The notes under the pieces are model-generated. The model was not told the DNA's origin. It made no database searches and was given only the letters and a program-made list of their open reading frames with translations. From Nakamurella lactea DSM 19367 (GTDB lineage: Bacteria > Actinomycetota > Actinomycetes > Mycobacteriales > Nakamurellaceae), in NCBI RefSeq assembly GCF_000426645.1, contig NZ_AUFT01000012.1, positions 124,001-188,000 on the forward strand: DNA of 64,000 nt, given 5' to 3'. This document shows, one piece after another, positions 9,694-18,611 of the stretch (position 1 is the stretch's first letter; the number at the start of each line of letters is the position of its first letter). The translations under genes were made by a program, and so were the position numbers.

Positions 9694-10497
9694 ATGTCAG
9701 CCGACCCGCGCCCGCCCGATCCGGCGGTGCGGATCCGGCCGGCCGCGACGGTGATGCTGCTCCGCGACGGAGCCGCCGGCCCCGAGGTCTTCGTGTTGCA
9801 GCGGGTGGCGTCGATGGCGTTCGCGGGTGGGATGACGGCCTTCCCCGGCGGTGGGGTCGACGATCGCGACCAGGTGACGCCGGACTGGGCCGGCCCGGCA
9901 CCGGACTGGTGGGCCGACCGGTTCGCGGCCGACTCCGTACTGGCGGCGGCGGTGGTGACGGCCGCGGTCCGCGAGCTGTTCGAGGAGACCGGGGTGCTGC
10001 TCGCCGATCTGCCGCCGGGATCGGCGGCCACCGACCCGGCCGTCCGCGAGGACCTCCGGCGCGGGATCGTCGGCCACCGGACCGGGATCGAGGCCCTGGG
10101 CGCCACGATCCGGGCCGATCTGCTGCGGCCCTGGGCCCGCTGGGTGACGCCGCCCGGTCAGCCCCGCCGCTACGACACCTTCTTCCTGGCCGCCGTCGCG
10201 CCGGCCGGCGCGGAGCCGCAGTTGCTGACCACCGAGGCCGAGATCGGCCGCTGGGTCCGGCCGCAGGACGCGTTGGATGCCGGCCGGAAAGGCGAGATCG
10301 CCCTGATGCCCCCGACGGTGGCGATGCTCTCCGACCTGGCCGCCCTGCCATCCGCGACCGACCTGCTGCAGATCGACCGCCGGGTGCATCCCGCCTCGCC
10401 GCGGGTGATCTCGGCCGAGGGGGAGTCGGTGGTGGTCAGGTTCGGCGACCACGAGTTCGGCGCTCTCGGGATGCCGGTACCGCCGATGACAAGCTGA
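9694..10497 (+). CDS. NUDIX hydrolase (NUDT19-like, with split Nudix box)
   Basis: A 267-residue cytoplasmic pyrophosphohydrolase. The Nudix motif is interrupted: the glycine segment [11 protein letters not shown] is separated by about 30 residues from the catalytic helix [13 protein letters not shown]. This layout is seen in the NUDT19-type CoA-pyrophosphatase branch, so a CoA or acyl-CoA substrate is possible but not shown. The C-terminal part ([31 protein letters not shown]) fits the same branch. Its last 62 bp overlap tail-to-tail with the convergent aminotransferase gene. Confidence 0.85.
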   Translation: MSADPRPPDPAVRIRPAATVMLLRDGAAGPEVFVLQRVASMAFAGGMTAFPGGGVDDRDQVTPDWAGPAPDWWADRFAADSVLAAAVVTAAVRELFEETGVLLADLPPGSAATDPAVREDLRRGIVGHRTGIEALGATIRADLLRPWARWVTPPGQPRRYDTFFLAAVAPAGAEPQLLTTEAEIGRWVRPQDALDAGRKGEIALMPPTVAMLSDLAALPSATDLLQIDRRVHPASPRVISAEGESVVVRFGDHEFGALGMPVPPMTS

Positions 10498-11560
10498 TCC
10501 AGCCGCTCAACGCTCCGACGGCGGCTGCCACATCGTCAGCGGAGTTGTTGAGGTGGAACGACAATCGCAGCTTGCCGGCTCGCATGGCCCCGGTAACGCG
10601 GGCATCGGCGACCCGCTGCTCCGCCCCGGGCTGCAGGTCCAGACTGACGATCGCCGACTCGCCCGGCGGCAGACCGACGCCGGCGCGGAACGCGTTGGCC
10701 AGGCCCACCGCATGCTCGTGCAGGGCCGCGGATCCGATGTCCGCCAACAACTCCAGGGACGGGGCCGCGCCGACCCAGCTGTGCCAGGCGGGAGAGATGT
10801 CGTAGCGGCGGGCCGAGGAGGCCAGCCGGAGCGGGCTGCCGTAGATCGACGACCAGCGTTCCTCGCCGGCGTACCAGCCGGCAGCCACCGGCACGATCCG
10901 GTCCATCAGCTCCGGCCGGATGGTCATGAACGCCGTCCCGCGCGGCGCCAGCAGCCACTTGTAGCCGCTGGTCACCGTGACGTCGAAGTCGTTGGTCCGC
11001 AGCGGGTACCAGCCCAGCGACTGGGTGGTGTCGATCAACGACAGACTGTCGTTGGCCGCGCAGGCCGCCGCGATCCCGGGCAGGTCGGCGATCGCCCCGT
11101 CCGCCGACTGCACCGCGGAGACGGCCACCAGGGTGGTGGTCGGTGTGACCGCCCCGGCCAGTTCGGGCAGCGGCACCTCACGCACGGTGAACCGCCGGTG
11201 CGACTGCCGTTGCTGCGCCAGGAACGGGAAGGTCACCGAGGTGAAATCGCCGGTGGCGGTGAGGATCTCGGCGCCGTCCGGCAGCGAAGCCGCAATCGTG
11301 CCGACGAACACCGACGCCTGATTGCCGATCGCCACCCGCTGCACGTCGACCCCGGCCAGCCGGGCGTAGTGCCCGCGCGCCGACTCCACCCACTCGTCGT
11401 AGTCGGGTCCCTGCGCGGTGCCGGCCCGGAACTTCGACCAGGAACCCTGCAACGCCTCCCAGGACGGATCCGGCGGCAGGCCGGCGGTGGCCGTGTTCAG
11501 GTACACCCCGTCCGGGTGGAAGAGCTGCTGCGCCTGCGCCACCGTCCGCACGTCTGCCAT
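10436..11560 (-). CDS. class V aminotransferase (PLP-dependent)
   Basis: A 374-residue PLP enzyme of fold type I, related to cysteine desulfurases and isopenicillin epimerases. The Schiff-base lysine is in VTSGYKWLLAPRGTAFM. The N-terminal FHPDGVYLNTATAGLPP and the Asp region SLIDTTQSLGWYPL fit the family. ATG at 11560 begins the conserved N-terminus (MADVRTVAQAQQLF); the open frame further upstream runs into the transposon flank and is not coding. The mobile element begins only some 40 bp upstream, so the native promoter may have been displaced. Substrate unknown. Confidence 0.86.
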   Translation of the reverse strand: MADVRTVAQAQQLFHPDGVYLNTATAGLPPDPSWEALQGSWSKFRAGTAQGPDYDEWVESARGHYARLAGVDVQRVAIGNQASVFVGTIAASLPDGAEILTATGDFTSVTFPFLAQQRQSHRRFTVREVPLPELAGAVTPTTTLVAVSAVQSADGAIADLPGIAAACAANDSLSLIDTTQSLGWYPLRTNDFDVTVTSGYKWLLAPRGTAFMTIRPELMDRIVPVAAGWYAGEERWSSIYGSPLRLASSARRYDISPAWHSWVGAAPSLELLADIGSAALHEHAVGLANAFRAGVGLPPGESAIVSLDLQPGAEQRVADARVTGAMRAGKLRLSFHLNNSADDVAAAVGALSGWISLSSAVPASRERRTRGRRT

Positions 11561-11597
11561 CAACGCAGGGTACGTGGCGGGCCCGGAACGGCCGGCG

Positions 11598-11966
11598 CTA
11601 CCTCGGGGCCAGGTGGGAGGGCGTTGTCCTTCGGGGCGGCGGTGGATCACCGTTTAGGCCCACGCAGGCTTGCTGGGGCGGGTTCTGGTTGTCGATGTAG
11701 GTGCGAAGGGCGTCCAGTGGTGCGCCGCCGGCAGCGCCGGCGAAGTAGGAGCCGGACCAGAGTTTGTTGGCGGTTGTGGCGCCGGGCCAGGCCAGGGGAC
11801 TCTTGCGCATCAGCCGGCTGGACACACCTTTGAGGGAGTTCACCAGTCGGGCCAGGGCGACCTTCGGCGGGAAGTTGATCAGCGGGTGTACGTGTTCGCC
11901 TTCGCCATTGAACTCGACGAGTTCGCAGTCGAAGTCGGCGCGCAGTTCCCGTATCGGTGCTTCGAG
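11598..11966 (-). pseudogene. tnpA: IS200-type Y1 transposase TnpA, 5'-truncated
   Basis: The open stretch of 122 codons begins straight after an in-frame TGA (11967-11969) and reads APIRELRADFDCELVEFNG, GEGEHVHPLINFPPKVALA, LVNSLKGVSSRLMRK, NKLWSGSYFAGAAGGAP and LRTYIDNQ. This is the C-terminal two thirds of a Y1 (HUH) transposase. The HUH pair is present (H-V-H). The first roughly 45-50 residues, including the usual LVFVTKYR strand, are missing: only about 50 bp separate this fragment from the tnpB start. The C-terminal tail beyond DNQNPP probably reads into flanking DNA. Confidence 0.85.
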
Positions 11967-12014
11967 TCAGGTCGGGGCGGGTTCGGTGTCGGTGGCTGAA
12001 AATATGCTCGGGGG

Positions 12015-13364
12015 GTGGAATCGACCGTGTTGCGCTATCGGTATCGGGCCTATCCCGATGCCAAGCAGCGGCACGCCCTGAGCCGGCTGTTCGGGTGTGT
12101 GCGGGTCGCCGCCAACGACGCCATCGCAGCCCGGCGGGCCGCCTATCGGGCGGGCCAGCCGTACCTGAAATACTCGGAACTGAGCGCCGCCCTCACTCGA
12201 TCGAAGACAACACCAGAACGCGCATACCTGTCCGAGGTCAGCGCGGTGCCGTTGCAGCAGGCCATCGCCGACGTTGATCGCGGATACCGCAACTTCTTCG
12301 CCGGCCTGACGGGCGAACGCCAGGGGCCGAAGATGGGGCCGCCGAAGTTCCGATCCCGACACGACTCACGCCAGTCCGCGTGCTTCACCCGCAACGCCAG
12401 GTTCGCCGTCTCCCGAACCGGGGACCGGGAAGCTGTCGTGCGCCTGCCGAAGATCGGCCCCGTCAAGCTTGTGATGTCCCGGCCGCTGCCATCTACCCCG
12501 GCCAGCGTGACCGTCATCCGCGAGGCCGATGGGCGCACCTACGTCTCATTCGTCGTCGAGGTCACCGAGGACGCGGCGCCGGCCGCGGGACGGGTGTGCG
12601 GCATCGACCCAGGGCTGTCCAGTTTCGCCACCATTGTGACCAGCGACACCGCCACCGGCCAGGAGGCCATCGCCCGGATCGACACCCCGAAGTTCCTGCG
12701 CAGCAAGGCCCGTGCCCTGGCTCGGTCCCAGCGCGCGCTGTCTCGTAAGGAGAAGGGTTCGAAGAACCGCGGCAAGGCCAAGCAACGGGTCGCCGTCCTG
12801 CACCGCAAGGTCAGGCAAACCCGCCTGGATCATGCCCACCGGCAGGCGGCGAAGATCATCGCCGGCCACGACGTGATCGCCGTCGAGGACCTGAACATCA
12901 CGGGGATGGCCAGATCGAATCTGGCCAGGTCCGTTCACGACCAGGCGATGGGCCAGTTCCTGCGGCTGATCACCGAGAAGGCCACCCGACAGGGCCGGAC
13001 CGTGGTGAAGGTCGGCCGGTACTACCCCTCCACCCAGACTTGCTCGTCCTGCCGGCAGATCACCGGCCCCAAAGGTCGAGGAGAACTCCGGGTCCGTCAC
13101 TGGACCTGTGTCGAATGCGGTGTCGCTCACGACCGTGATGTGAATGCCGCCCGCAACATCCTCACCGAGGGATTGCGTCTACTCGCATCCGCGAGCACTC
13201 AACCGACGACGCCGGTGGACAGCCGGAGTCTAAAAACGCCTGCCGCTCACGCGGACGGCCCTCCGGGGCTGTTGGAGACGGGAGAAGACCAGCTGACAAC
13301 GCTGGCATCTGTCGATGAAGCAGGAAGAACCACGGGAGACCGGGACGACGGAGTGGCAGCATGA
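12015..13364 (+). CDS. tnpB: TnpB, RNA-guided transposon-associated nuclease
   Basis: A 449-residue IS605/IS1341-type TnpB, the family ancestral to Cas12. The N-terminal helix-turn-helix region (VLRYRYRAYPDAKQRHALSRLFGC) is complete. The RuvC triad is intact: D198 (GIDPGLSSF), E291 (AVEDLNITGM) and D375 (AHDRDVNAARNI). A zinc ribbon is formed by C343, C346, C365 and C368. The last 60 or so residues are low-complexity, as is usual where the coding region overlaps the omega-RNA. Known family members use this RNA to guide double-strand cleavage next to a transposon-associated motif. It starts with GTG, with no clear ribosome-binding site. With tnpA broken, the gene survives as an apparently intact orphan. 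Confidence 0.93.
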   Translation: MESTVLRYRYRAYPDAKQRHALSRLFGCVRVAANDAIAARRAAYRAGQPYLKYSELSAALTRSKTTPERAYLSEVSAVPLQQAIADVDRGYRNFFAGLTGERQGPKMGPPKFRSRHDSRQSACFTRNARFAVSRTGDREAVVRLPKIGPVKLVMSRPLPSTPASVTVIREADGRTYVSFVVEVTEDAAPAAGRVCGIDPGLSSFATIVTSDTATGQEAIARIDTPKFLRSKARALARSQRALSRKEKGSKNRGKAKQRVAVLHRKVRQTRLDHAHRQAAKIIAGHDVIAVEDLNITGMARSNLARSVHDQAMGQFLRLITEKATRQGRTVVKVGRYYPSTQTCSSCRQITGPKGRGELRVRHWTCVECGVAHDRDVNAARNILTEGLRLLASASTQPTTPVDSRSLKTPAAHADGPPGLLETGEDQLTTLASVDEAGRTTGDRDDGVAA

Positions 13365-13430
13365 CAACCAACCCGACTACCGGCCGAGTGGCTCTCGAAT
13401 CCCCGTCCGTCAAGGCGGGGAGGTGTCAAC
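13200..13430 (+). ncRNA. predicted omega-RNA scaffold of TnpB and element right end
   Basis: The 3' end of tnpB and the following 66 bp form the usual place for the guide scaffold. The terminal hairpin is CCCCG-T-CC-GTCAA-GG-CGGGG (13401-13420), followed by AGGTGTCAAC at 13421-13430, which closely resembles other actinobacterial IS605/IS1341 right ends. The guide would start at 13431 (GTGGCATCGACCGCC). The 5' boundary is not visible from sequence and is given only as an estimate. Confidence 0.55.
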
Positions 13431-13484
13431 GTGGCATCGACCGCCGAACCGGGCCGAGCCCGAACCCGGCCGAGACCGCACCGC

Positions 13485-13512
13485 GGAGAGATCAGCACCG
13501 AGGAGAGATCAG
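13485..13512 (+). repeat. duplicated 11-bp ribosome-binding segment before the MBL gene
   Basis: GGAGAGATCAG occurs twice, at 13485-13495 and 13502-13512, the second copy ending directly at the ATG. Both copies contain a GGAGA Shine-Dalgarno-like core, but only the second is at a useful distance from the start. Confidence 0.6.
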
Positions 13513-14298
13513 ATGGCATTGCCGCCGGTTCCCCCGACCGCGACCACCGAGTTGACCCGCACCGTGCTGGCGCCCAATCCCGGCCCGATGACGCTGGAGG
13601 GCACCAACTCCTACGTGATCGGCCGGCGGGGCGCCGGTGCGGTGATCGTCGATCCCGGTCCGGCCGACGAACGTCATCTGTCGGCGCTCGGTGCGGCCCG
13701 CGACGTGCAGCTGATCCTGATCACCCACCGGCACCCCGACCACACCGAGGGGGCCGCCCGGCTGCACGAGCTGACCGGCGCACCGGTGCGGGCCGCCGAC
13801 CCGGTGCACTGCCACGGCGGCGGCACACCACTGGCCGGCCCGGAACGGATTGAGTCCGCCGGGGTGGTGATCGAGGCGGTGCCGACCCCCGGCCACACCG
13901 ACGACTCGGTCAGCTTCCTGCTGCCGGACGACGGCCCGGGCGGCAGCATGCTGACCGGCGACACCATCCTGGGCCGGGGCACCACGGTGATCGCGCATCC
14001 GGACGGCAGCGTGGCCGACTACCTGCGATCGCTGGATCGACTGCAGGGCTACGGCGCCGCCAGGGTGCTGCCCGCGCACGGCCCGCAGTTGGCGAGCCTG
14101 GAACAGACCTGTCGGGAGTACCGGGACCACCGGCTGCTGCGCCTCGAACAGATCCGCGAGGTGCTGCGCCGGCTCGGCGCCGATGCGACCATCGACCAGG
14201 TGGTCGACGCGGTGTATACAGACACGCCGGCGCAGGTGCGCTTCGCGGCGATGAAATCCGTTGCCGCGCAACTGGAATACCTGCGGAACCAACAGTAG
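13513..14298 (+). CDS. MBL-fold metallo-hydrolase (Rv3677c/LACTB2-like)
   Basis: A 261-residue metallo-beta-lactamase-fold protein. The metal site motif is THRHPDHTEGA (HxHxDH), with GHTDDSVSF and MLTGDTILGRGTT supplying further ligands and LPAHGP the last histidine. The C-terminal helical region (YRDHRLLRLEQIREVL, FAAMKSVAAQLEYL) is the winged-helix tail of the LACTB2/Rv3677c branch, whose human member is an endoribonuclease. The ATG at 13513 follows GGAGAGATCAG directly. The frame is open further 5' but that part lies in the transposon end. The stop overlaps the next gene start by one base (TAGTG). Confidence 0.86.
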   Translation: MALPPVPPTATTELTRTVLAPNPGPMTLEGTNSYVIGRRGAGAVIVDPGPADERHLSALGAARDVQLILITHRHPDHTEGAARLHELTGAPVRAADPVHCHGGGTPLAGPERIESAGVVIEAVPTPGHTDDSVSFLLPDDGPGGSMLTGDTILGRGTTVIAHPDGSVADYLRSLDRLQGYGAARVLPAHGPQLASLEQTCREYRDHRLLRLEQIREVLRRLGADATIDQVVDAVYTDTPAQVRFAAMKSVAAQLEYLRNQQ

Positions 14299-15167
14299 TG
14301 ACCGAGCCAGGGGCGCTCGGGCCGGCGCTGCCGCTACTGGCGTGCCCGCACTGCGGCGCGGCCCTCGCCGGTGTCGACCCCGGCACCGTCGGCTGCCCAC
14401 AGGGACACCGGTTCGACCTGGCCAGGCAGGGCTACCTGCCGCTGCTCGGCGGCCGGTCGCGGACCGACACCGGCGACGACGCCGCGATGGTGGCGGCCAG
14501 GGCAGAGTTCCTCGGCGGCGGGCACTACGCGGCGATCGCCGAGGCCGTCCGCGACGCGGTCCGGCGCGACCGGACACCGGAGCGGCCCGGCGCAGTGCTG
14601 GAGATCGGCGCCGGAACCGCGTACTACCTGGCCCACACCGAACCGCAGGTCGGCATCGCGCTGGATTCGTCCAGGTATGCCGCCCGCCGGGCGGCCAAGG
14701 CGCACCCGCGCGTGGCGTCGGTGCTGGCCGACGCCTGGGCGCCGCTGCCGATCCGCTCGCGGGCGATCGACACCCTGCTGGTGATCTTCGCCCCACGCGA
14801 CGTCGCGGAGCTAGCCCGGGTGCTGCGACCTGGCGGGATCGCCGTCGTCGTCACCCCCGAGCCCGGCCACCTGGCCGAGATCCGCGGCCCGCTGGGAATG
14901 CTGGACATCGACGCCGGCAAGGCGGCGTCGGTGGCCGTCGGTTGGCGGCCCGGTTTCGAGCTGGTCGCCGCCACCGCGGTGACGGCGCAGCTGCGGCTCT
15001 CACCCGCCGACCTGCGTGCCCTGGTCGCGATGGGCCCGACCGCCCGGCATCGGTCCGCCGAGCAGATCGCCGCCGCAGTGGCGGCCCTGCCGGAACCCAC
15101 GGTGGTGACCATGTCGGTGACCGTCAGCCGGTTGCGCCGGAACGCCGAGCACCTCGGACCGGCCTGA
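14298..15167 (+). CDS. RlmA/TlrB-like 23S rRNA (guanine-N1) methyltransferase
   Basis: A 289-residue SAM-dependent methyltransferase. An N-terminal zinc ribbon is formed by C16, C19, C33 and H37 (LACPHCG, CPQGHRFDLARQGYLPLL), which defines the RlmA family acting on G745/G748 of 23S rRNA helix 35. The SAM-binding motif is VLEIGAGTAYYLAHT, with ALDSSRYAARRAAK and LVIFAPRD next. Some relatives (TlrB) give macrolide resistance; which position is methylated here cannot be told. It starts with GTG inside the stop of the MBL gene, so the two are translationally coupled. Confidence 0.85.
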   Translation: MTEPGALGPALPLLACPHCGAALAGVDPGTVGCPQGHRFDLARQGYLPLLGGRSRTDTGDDAAMVAARAEFLGGGHYAAIAEAVRDAVRRDRTPERPGAVLEIGAGTAYYLAHTEPQVGIALDSSRYAARRAAKAHPRVASVLADAWAPLPIRSRAIDTLLVIFAPRDVAELARVLRPGGIAVVVTPEPGHLAEIRGPLGMLDIDAGKAASVAVGWRPGFELVAATAVTAQLRLSPADLRALVAMGPTARHRSAEQIAAAVAALPEPTVVTMSVTVSRLRRNAEHLGPA

Positions 15168-15203
15168 CCTGCGCCCGGCCGCCGCGGCTGGCAGGCTGAA
15201 CGG

Positions 15204-16652
15204 ATGGCACAGCGCAGCGTGAAGAAGACCACCGGCCGCGGCACCGCGTCGTCGGGTCCCCGCGGCGGCGACCGGCAGACCCTGCTGATCCTCGGCGCCA
15301 GTGGCGACCTCACCGGCCGGCTACTGCTGCCCGGGGTGGGCGGGCTGCTGGCCTGCGACCGCGGCAGGGACCTGCTGCTGCTCGGCAGCGGGATGGAGCC
15401 CTGGACCCAGGCGAAGTGGCACAAGCGGGTCACCGACGCCTTCGCCACCCAGCACGCCAAGGGCGCCCTGGTGACCAAGGCGCTCGCCGACACCAGCTAC
15501 ACGCAGGCCGACGTGACGGATCCCGAGCAGCTGAAGATGTTGCTGGACAAGGCGGTCGGCCCGGTGTCCATCTTCTTCGCACTGCCCCCGGCGGTGACGG
15601 CGCTGGCCTGCCAGGCGCTGACGAAGGTCGACCTACCTCGGGACACCCGGCTGGTGATGGAGAAGCCGTTCGGCACCGACGCGGCCAGCGCCGCCAAGCT
15701 GAACGAGCTGGTGCTGCGGCTGGTGCCGGAGGAGAACGTCTTCCGGATCGACCACTTCCTCGGCAAGTCGACGGTGTTGAACCTGCTCGGTTTCCGGTTC
15801 GCCAACCGGCTGTTCGAACCGGTGTTGAACAACCTGCACGTGGCGAAGATGGAGATCGTCTTCGACGAGGACCTCGGCCTGGAGAGCAGGGCCGGCTACT
15901 ACGACGGCGCCGGCGCGCTGGTCGACATGATCCAGTCGCACCTGCTGCAGATCATGACCCTGCTGACGATGGAGGCGCCGCCGACGCTGACGGCCGGGGA
16001 CCTGCGGGACCGGAAGGCGGAGATCCTGCGGGCCACCAGGGTGTGGGCCGACGACCCGGTCGGCTCCAGCCGCCGCGCCCGGTACACCGCCGGCCGGATC
16101 GGCCGGCGAAAACTCGCCGGCTACGCCGCCTCGCCGGGCGTCGACCCGGCCCGCAAGACCGAGACGCTCGCCGAGATGACGGTGGAGGTCAACACCTGGC
16201 GCTGGGCGGGCGTGCCGATCACCCTGCGCAGCGGCAAGGCACTCAGCACCAGGCGCAAGGAGGCGGTCATCACCTTCAAGCCGGCCCCGCGGCTGCCCGA
16301 CGGATTCCACGGCTCACCGCAACCGGAGCGCCTGCACATCGGGTTCGGTCCGGATCAGATGCGGCTGCAGATCAACGTCAACGGCCCCGGCGACCCGATG
16401 GAGCTCGACCCGCACGAGATGGTCGTCGACTTCGGGCCCGGCGAGCTCTCGGCCTACGGCGAGGTGCTCGCCGGGGTGCTGGACAACGATCCCGGGCTGG
16501 CCGTCCGCGGCGACTCGGCGGTCGACTGCTGGCGGGTGGTCGCGCCGGTGCTCAGGGCCTGGAAGGCCGACAAGGTGCCGCTGGACAGCTACCCGGCCGG
16601 CAGCACCGGTCCGCGCAAATGGAAGGAGACGGGCGGCGACCCGCAGGCCTGA
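15204..16652 (+). CDS. zwf: glucose-6-phosphate dehydrogenase
   Basis: A 482-residue G6PDH oxidising glucose 6-phosphate with NADP, the first step of the oxidative pentose phosphate pathway. The Rossmann motif LGASGDLTGRLLLPG lies near residue 30, EKPFG at 153-157 and the substrate-binding RIDHFLGK at 181-188, with phenylalanine in place of the more common tyrosine. The basic, low-complexity first 20 residues are unusual but the ATG is the first in the frame after the previous gene. Usual partners (opcA, tal, gnd, pgl) are not adjacent, so this may be a second, zwf2-like copy. Confidence 0.88.
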   Translation: MAQRSVKKTTGRGTASSGPRGGDRQTLLILGASGDLTGRLLLPGVGGLLACDRGRDLLLLGSGMEPWTQAKWHKRVTDAFATQHAKGALVTKALADTSYTQADVTDPEQLKMLLDKAVGPVSIFFALPPAVTALACQALTKVDLPRDTRLVMEKPFGTDAASAAKLNELVLRLVPEENVFRIDHFLGKSTVLNLLGFRFANRLFEPVLNNLHVAKMEIVFDEDLGLESRAGYYDGAGALVDMIQSHLLQIMTLLTMEAPPTLTAGDLRDRKAEILRATRVWADDPVGSSRRARYTAGRIGRRKLAGYAASPGVDPARKTETLAEMTVEVNTWRWAGVPITLRSGKALSTRRKEAVITFKPAPRLPDGFHGSPQPERLHIGFGPDQMRLQINVNGPGDPMELDPHEMVVDFGPGELSAYGEVLAGVLDNDPGLAVRGDSAVDCWRVVAPVLRAWKADKVPLDSYPAGSTGPRKWKETGGDPQA

Positions 16653-16677
16653 ACCGCGCTGCCGGGCGCCGAGGTGT

Positions 16678-17910
16678 TCAGCCGGCCGGCAGCAGCTCGA
16701 GCCGGTCGGCGACCACCGTGCCCGCCCTGATCACCGTCCGGTCGGTGCCCCGATCCATCAAAGCTGCCGTCACCGAGTCGCCCGGCACCAGCACCAGGTC
16801 CGCCGGGTCGCCGATCGTCAGCCCGGGGCGGTCCGCGATCGAGGTGACCCGCGGGGCCGACGGATCGATCACCGACCGGCCGCCGACGGTGGCCACCGCG
16901 ACGCAGTACTCGATCAGCTCGTCCGGCCGGAAGCCCTGGGTGAACGCGAGCTGCCAGGTCCGGTCCAGCAGGTCGGCGTTGCCGTACGGCGACCAGTAGT
17001 CGCGCATCCCGTCCTGGCCGAGCCCGACCCGTACCCCCGCCTCGGTGAGCCGGCGGATCGGCAGTACCCCGCTGCCGGACGGCGCGACCGTGGCCACCGA
17101 GATGTCCTGCGCGGCCAGCAGTTCGATCAATGCGCCGACGGTGGCGTCGTCGTTGCTGGTGCCCAGCGCGAAGGCGTGCGAGAGCGTCACCCGGCCCTGC
17201 ATACCCAGCGCGGCGGTGCGCTCGGCGATCAGCTCGATGGTGAACGCGCCGAGCGTGCCCCGTTCGTGCAGATGGATGTCGACCGGCACCTGGTACTTCT
17301 CGGCCAGCCCGAAGACCACATCCAGGTGCCGGACCGGATCCCGGTCGAGGCCGCACGGATCCAGCCCACCGATCACGTCGGCGCCGGATCGCAGTGCCTG
17401 CTTGAGCAGCGCCGGCACTCCCGGCTCGAGCAGGATGCCGGCCTGCGGGAATGCCATCACCGTGACCTCGGCCCGATCCCGGTGCTGCTGCTTCGCGGCC
17501 AGCACCGCCTCCAGCCGCTCCAGCCCGCAGTCGGCGTCGACCTGCGCGTAGGACCGGAACCGGGTGCCGCCGCGGGCGATCGCCAGGCCGAGCGCGGTGC
17601 CCGTCCGTTCGGCCATCGAAGTCTCCGCTGCCCGCCAGTTCGCGCGATCGTTGTCGATCAGCTGGCGCAGGGAGGCCGGCGCGTCGGCGGTGCCGGCGGT
17701 GTGCGGCCGGAACGGCAGGCCGAGTCGATTCGAATCCAGGTGAATGTGGGCGTCGGAGAACGAGGGCAGCAGGATCCGGTCTCGACCCTCGACCACGTCG
17801 ACGTTCCTGGCTCCGGCCGAGGAACTCGGCGCAATCGCGGAGATCAGCCCGTCGGTGACGGTGATGTCGCTCGGGTCGCCGCCCCAGGGGCGGGCATCGC
17901 GGATCAGCAT
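16678..17910 (-). CDS. amidohydrolase, cytosine deaminase-like
   Basis: A 410-residue metal-dependent amidohydrolase. Metal-site motifs are SFSDAHIHLDSNR near residue 60, VDIHLHERG, TLSHAFALG and GQDGMRDYWSPYGNAD, the last one being the aspartate motif of the cytosine deaminase/atrazine hydrolase branch. The C-terminal GDPADLVLVPG is the usual return of the small beta domain. Substrate could be cytosine, isoguanine or another cyclic amidine. ATG at 17910 gives the normal family length. It follows crp on the same strand with a 26-bp gap. Confidence 0.82.
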   Translation of the reverse strand: MLIRDARPWGGDPSDITVTDGLISAIAPSSSAGARNVDVVEGRDRILLPSFSDAHIHLDSNRLGLPFRPHTAGTADAPASLRQLIDNDRANWRAAETSMAERTGTALGLAIARGGTRFRSYAQVDADCGLERLEAVLAAKQQHRDRAEVTVMAFPQAGILLEPGVPALLKQALRSGADVIGGLDPCGLDRDPVRHLDVVFGLAEKYQVPVDIHLHERGTLGAFTIELIAERTAALGMQGRVTLSHAFALGTSNDDATVGALIELLAAQDISVATVAPSGSGVLPIRRLTEAGVRVGLGQDGMRDYWSPYGNADLLDRTWQLAFTQGFRPDELIEYCVAVATVGGRSVIDPSAPRVTSIADRPGLTIGDPADLVLVPGDSVTAALMDRGTDRTVIRAGTVVADRLELLPAG

Positions 17911-17936
17911 GACCTGCGGTTCGTCAGCAACGGTCG

Positions 17937-18611
17937 TCAGCGGGCGCGGCGGGACAGCCGTTCGGGATCGAGAATGACGACGGACTTGCCCTCCAGCCGC
18001 AGCCAGCCGCGGTGGCCGAAGTCGGCCAGCGCCTTGTTGACGGTCTCCCGCGACGCACCGACCAGCTGGGCCAGCTCTTCCTGGGTGAGGTCGTGCGTCA
18101 CCCGAAGTTCGCCCTGCTCCTGCTGGCCGAACTGGCGGGCCAGCTGCAGCAGCGCCTTGGCCACCCGGCCGGGCACGTCGGTGAAGATCAGGTCGGCCAG
18201 GTTGTTGTTGGTCCGGCGCAGTCGACGCGCCAGCACCCGCAGCAGCTGCTCGGCGATCTCCGGCCGGCGGGAGATCCACTCGCGCAGATTCGCCCGGTCC
18301 ATGGTGGCCAGCCGGACATCTGTGACGGCGGTCGCCGTCGAGGTGCGGGGACCAGGGTCGAACACGCTCAGCTCGCCGAACATGTCGGACGTGCCCATCA
18401 CCGCGAGCAGGTTCTCCCGGCCGTCGGGGGAGTGCCGGCCGAGCTTCACCTTGCCGGACAGGATCACGTAGAGCCGGTCGCTCAACTCGCCCTCGGTGAA
18501 GATCGCACTGCCCCGCGGATACTCCACCGTCTCGAGCTGCGAGCCGAGGGCGAGCGCCGCATCCGGGTCGACACCCTGGAAGATGCCGGCCTTGGCGAGG
18601 TTCTCCTCCAC
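17937..18611 (-). CDS. crp: cAMP receptor protein (Crp/GlxR-type regulator)
   Basis: A 224-residue global regulator, exactly the length I remember for M. tuberculosis Crp (Rv3676), and nearly collinear with it. It has the cAMP-binding domain with [18 protein letters not shown] (78-95), including R89 and T90, the dimer helix segment [21 protein letters not shown], and a helix-turn-helix around 175-197 ([20 protein letters not shown]). The frame is open 35 codons further to a GTG at 18716, but the GTG at 18611 has a strong AGGAGG five bases upstream and matches the homologue length, so I chose it. Confidence 0.93.
   Translation of the reverse strand: MEENLAKAGIFQGVDPDAALALGSQLETVEYPRGSAIFTEGELSDRLYVILSGKVKLGRHSPDGRENLLAVMGTSDMFGELSVFDPGPRTSTATAVTDVRLATMDRANLREWISRRPEIAEQLLRVLARRLRRTNNNLADLIFTDVPGRVAKALLQLARQFGQQEQGELRVTHDLTQEELAQLVGASRETVNKALADFGHRGWLRLEGKSVVILDPERLSRRAR

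Larger units (their letters stand above)
11598..13430. mobile_element. IS200/IS605-type element: truncated tnpA plus tnpB and omega-RNA end
   Basis: Divergent tnpA and tnpB, with a hairpin-bearing right end, is the layout of IS605-family transposons. The right end is set by the conserved terminal hairpin and trinucleotide-like CAAC at 13401-13430. The left end is not sharply defined; I place it at the tnpA stop. No terminal inverted repeats or target duplication are expected for this single-strand transposon family. Because tnpA lacks its N-terminus, the element can no longer move by itself. Confidence 0.75.
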
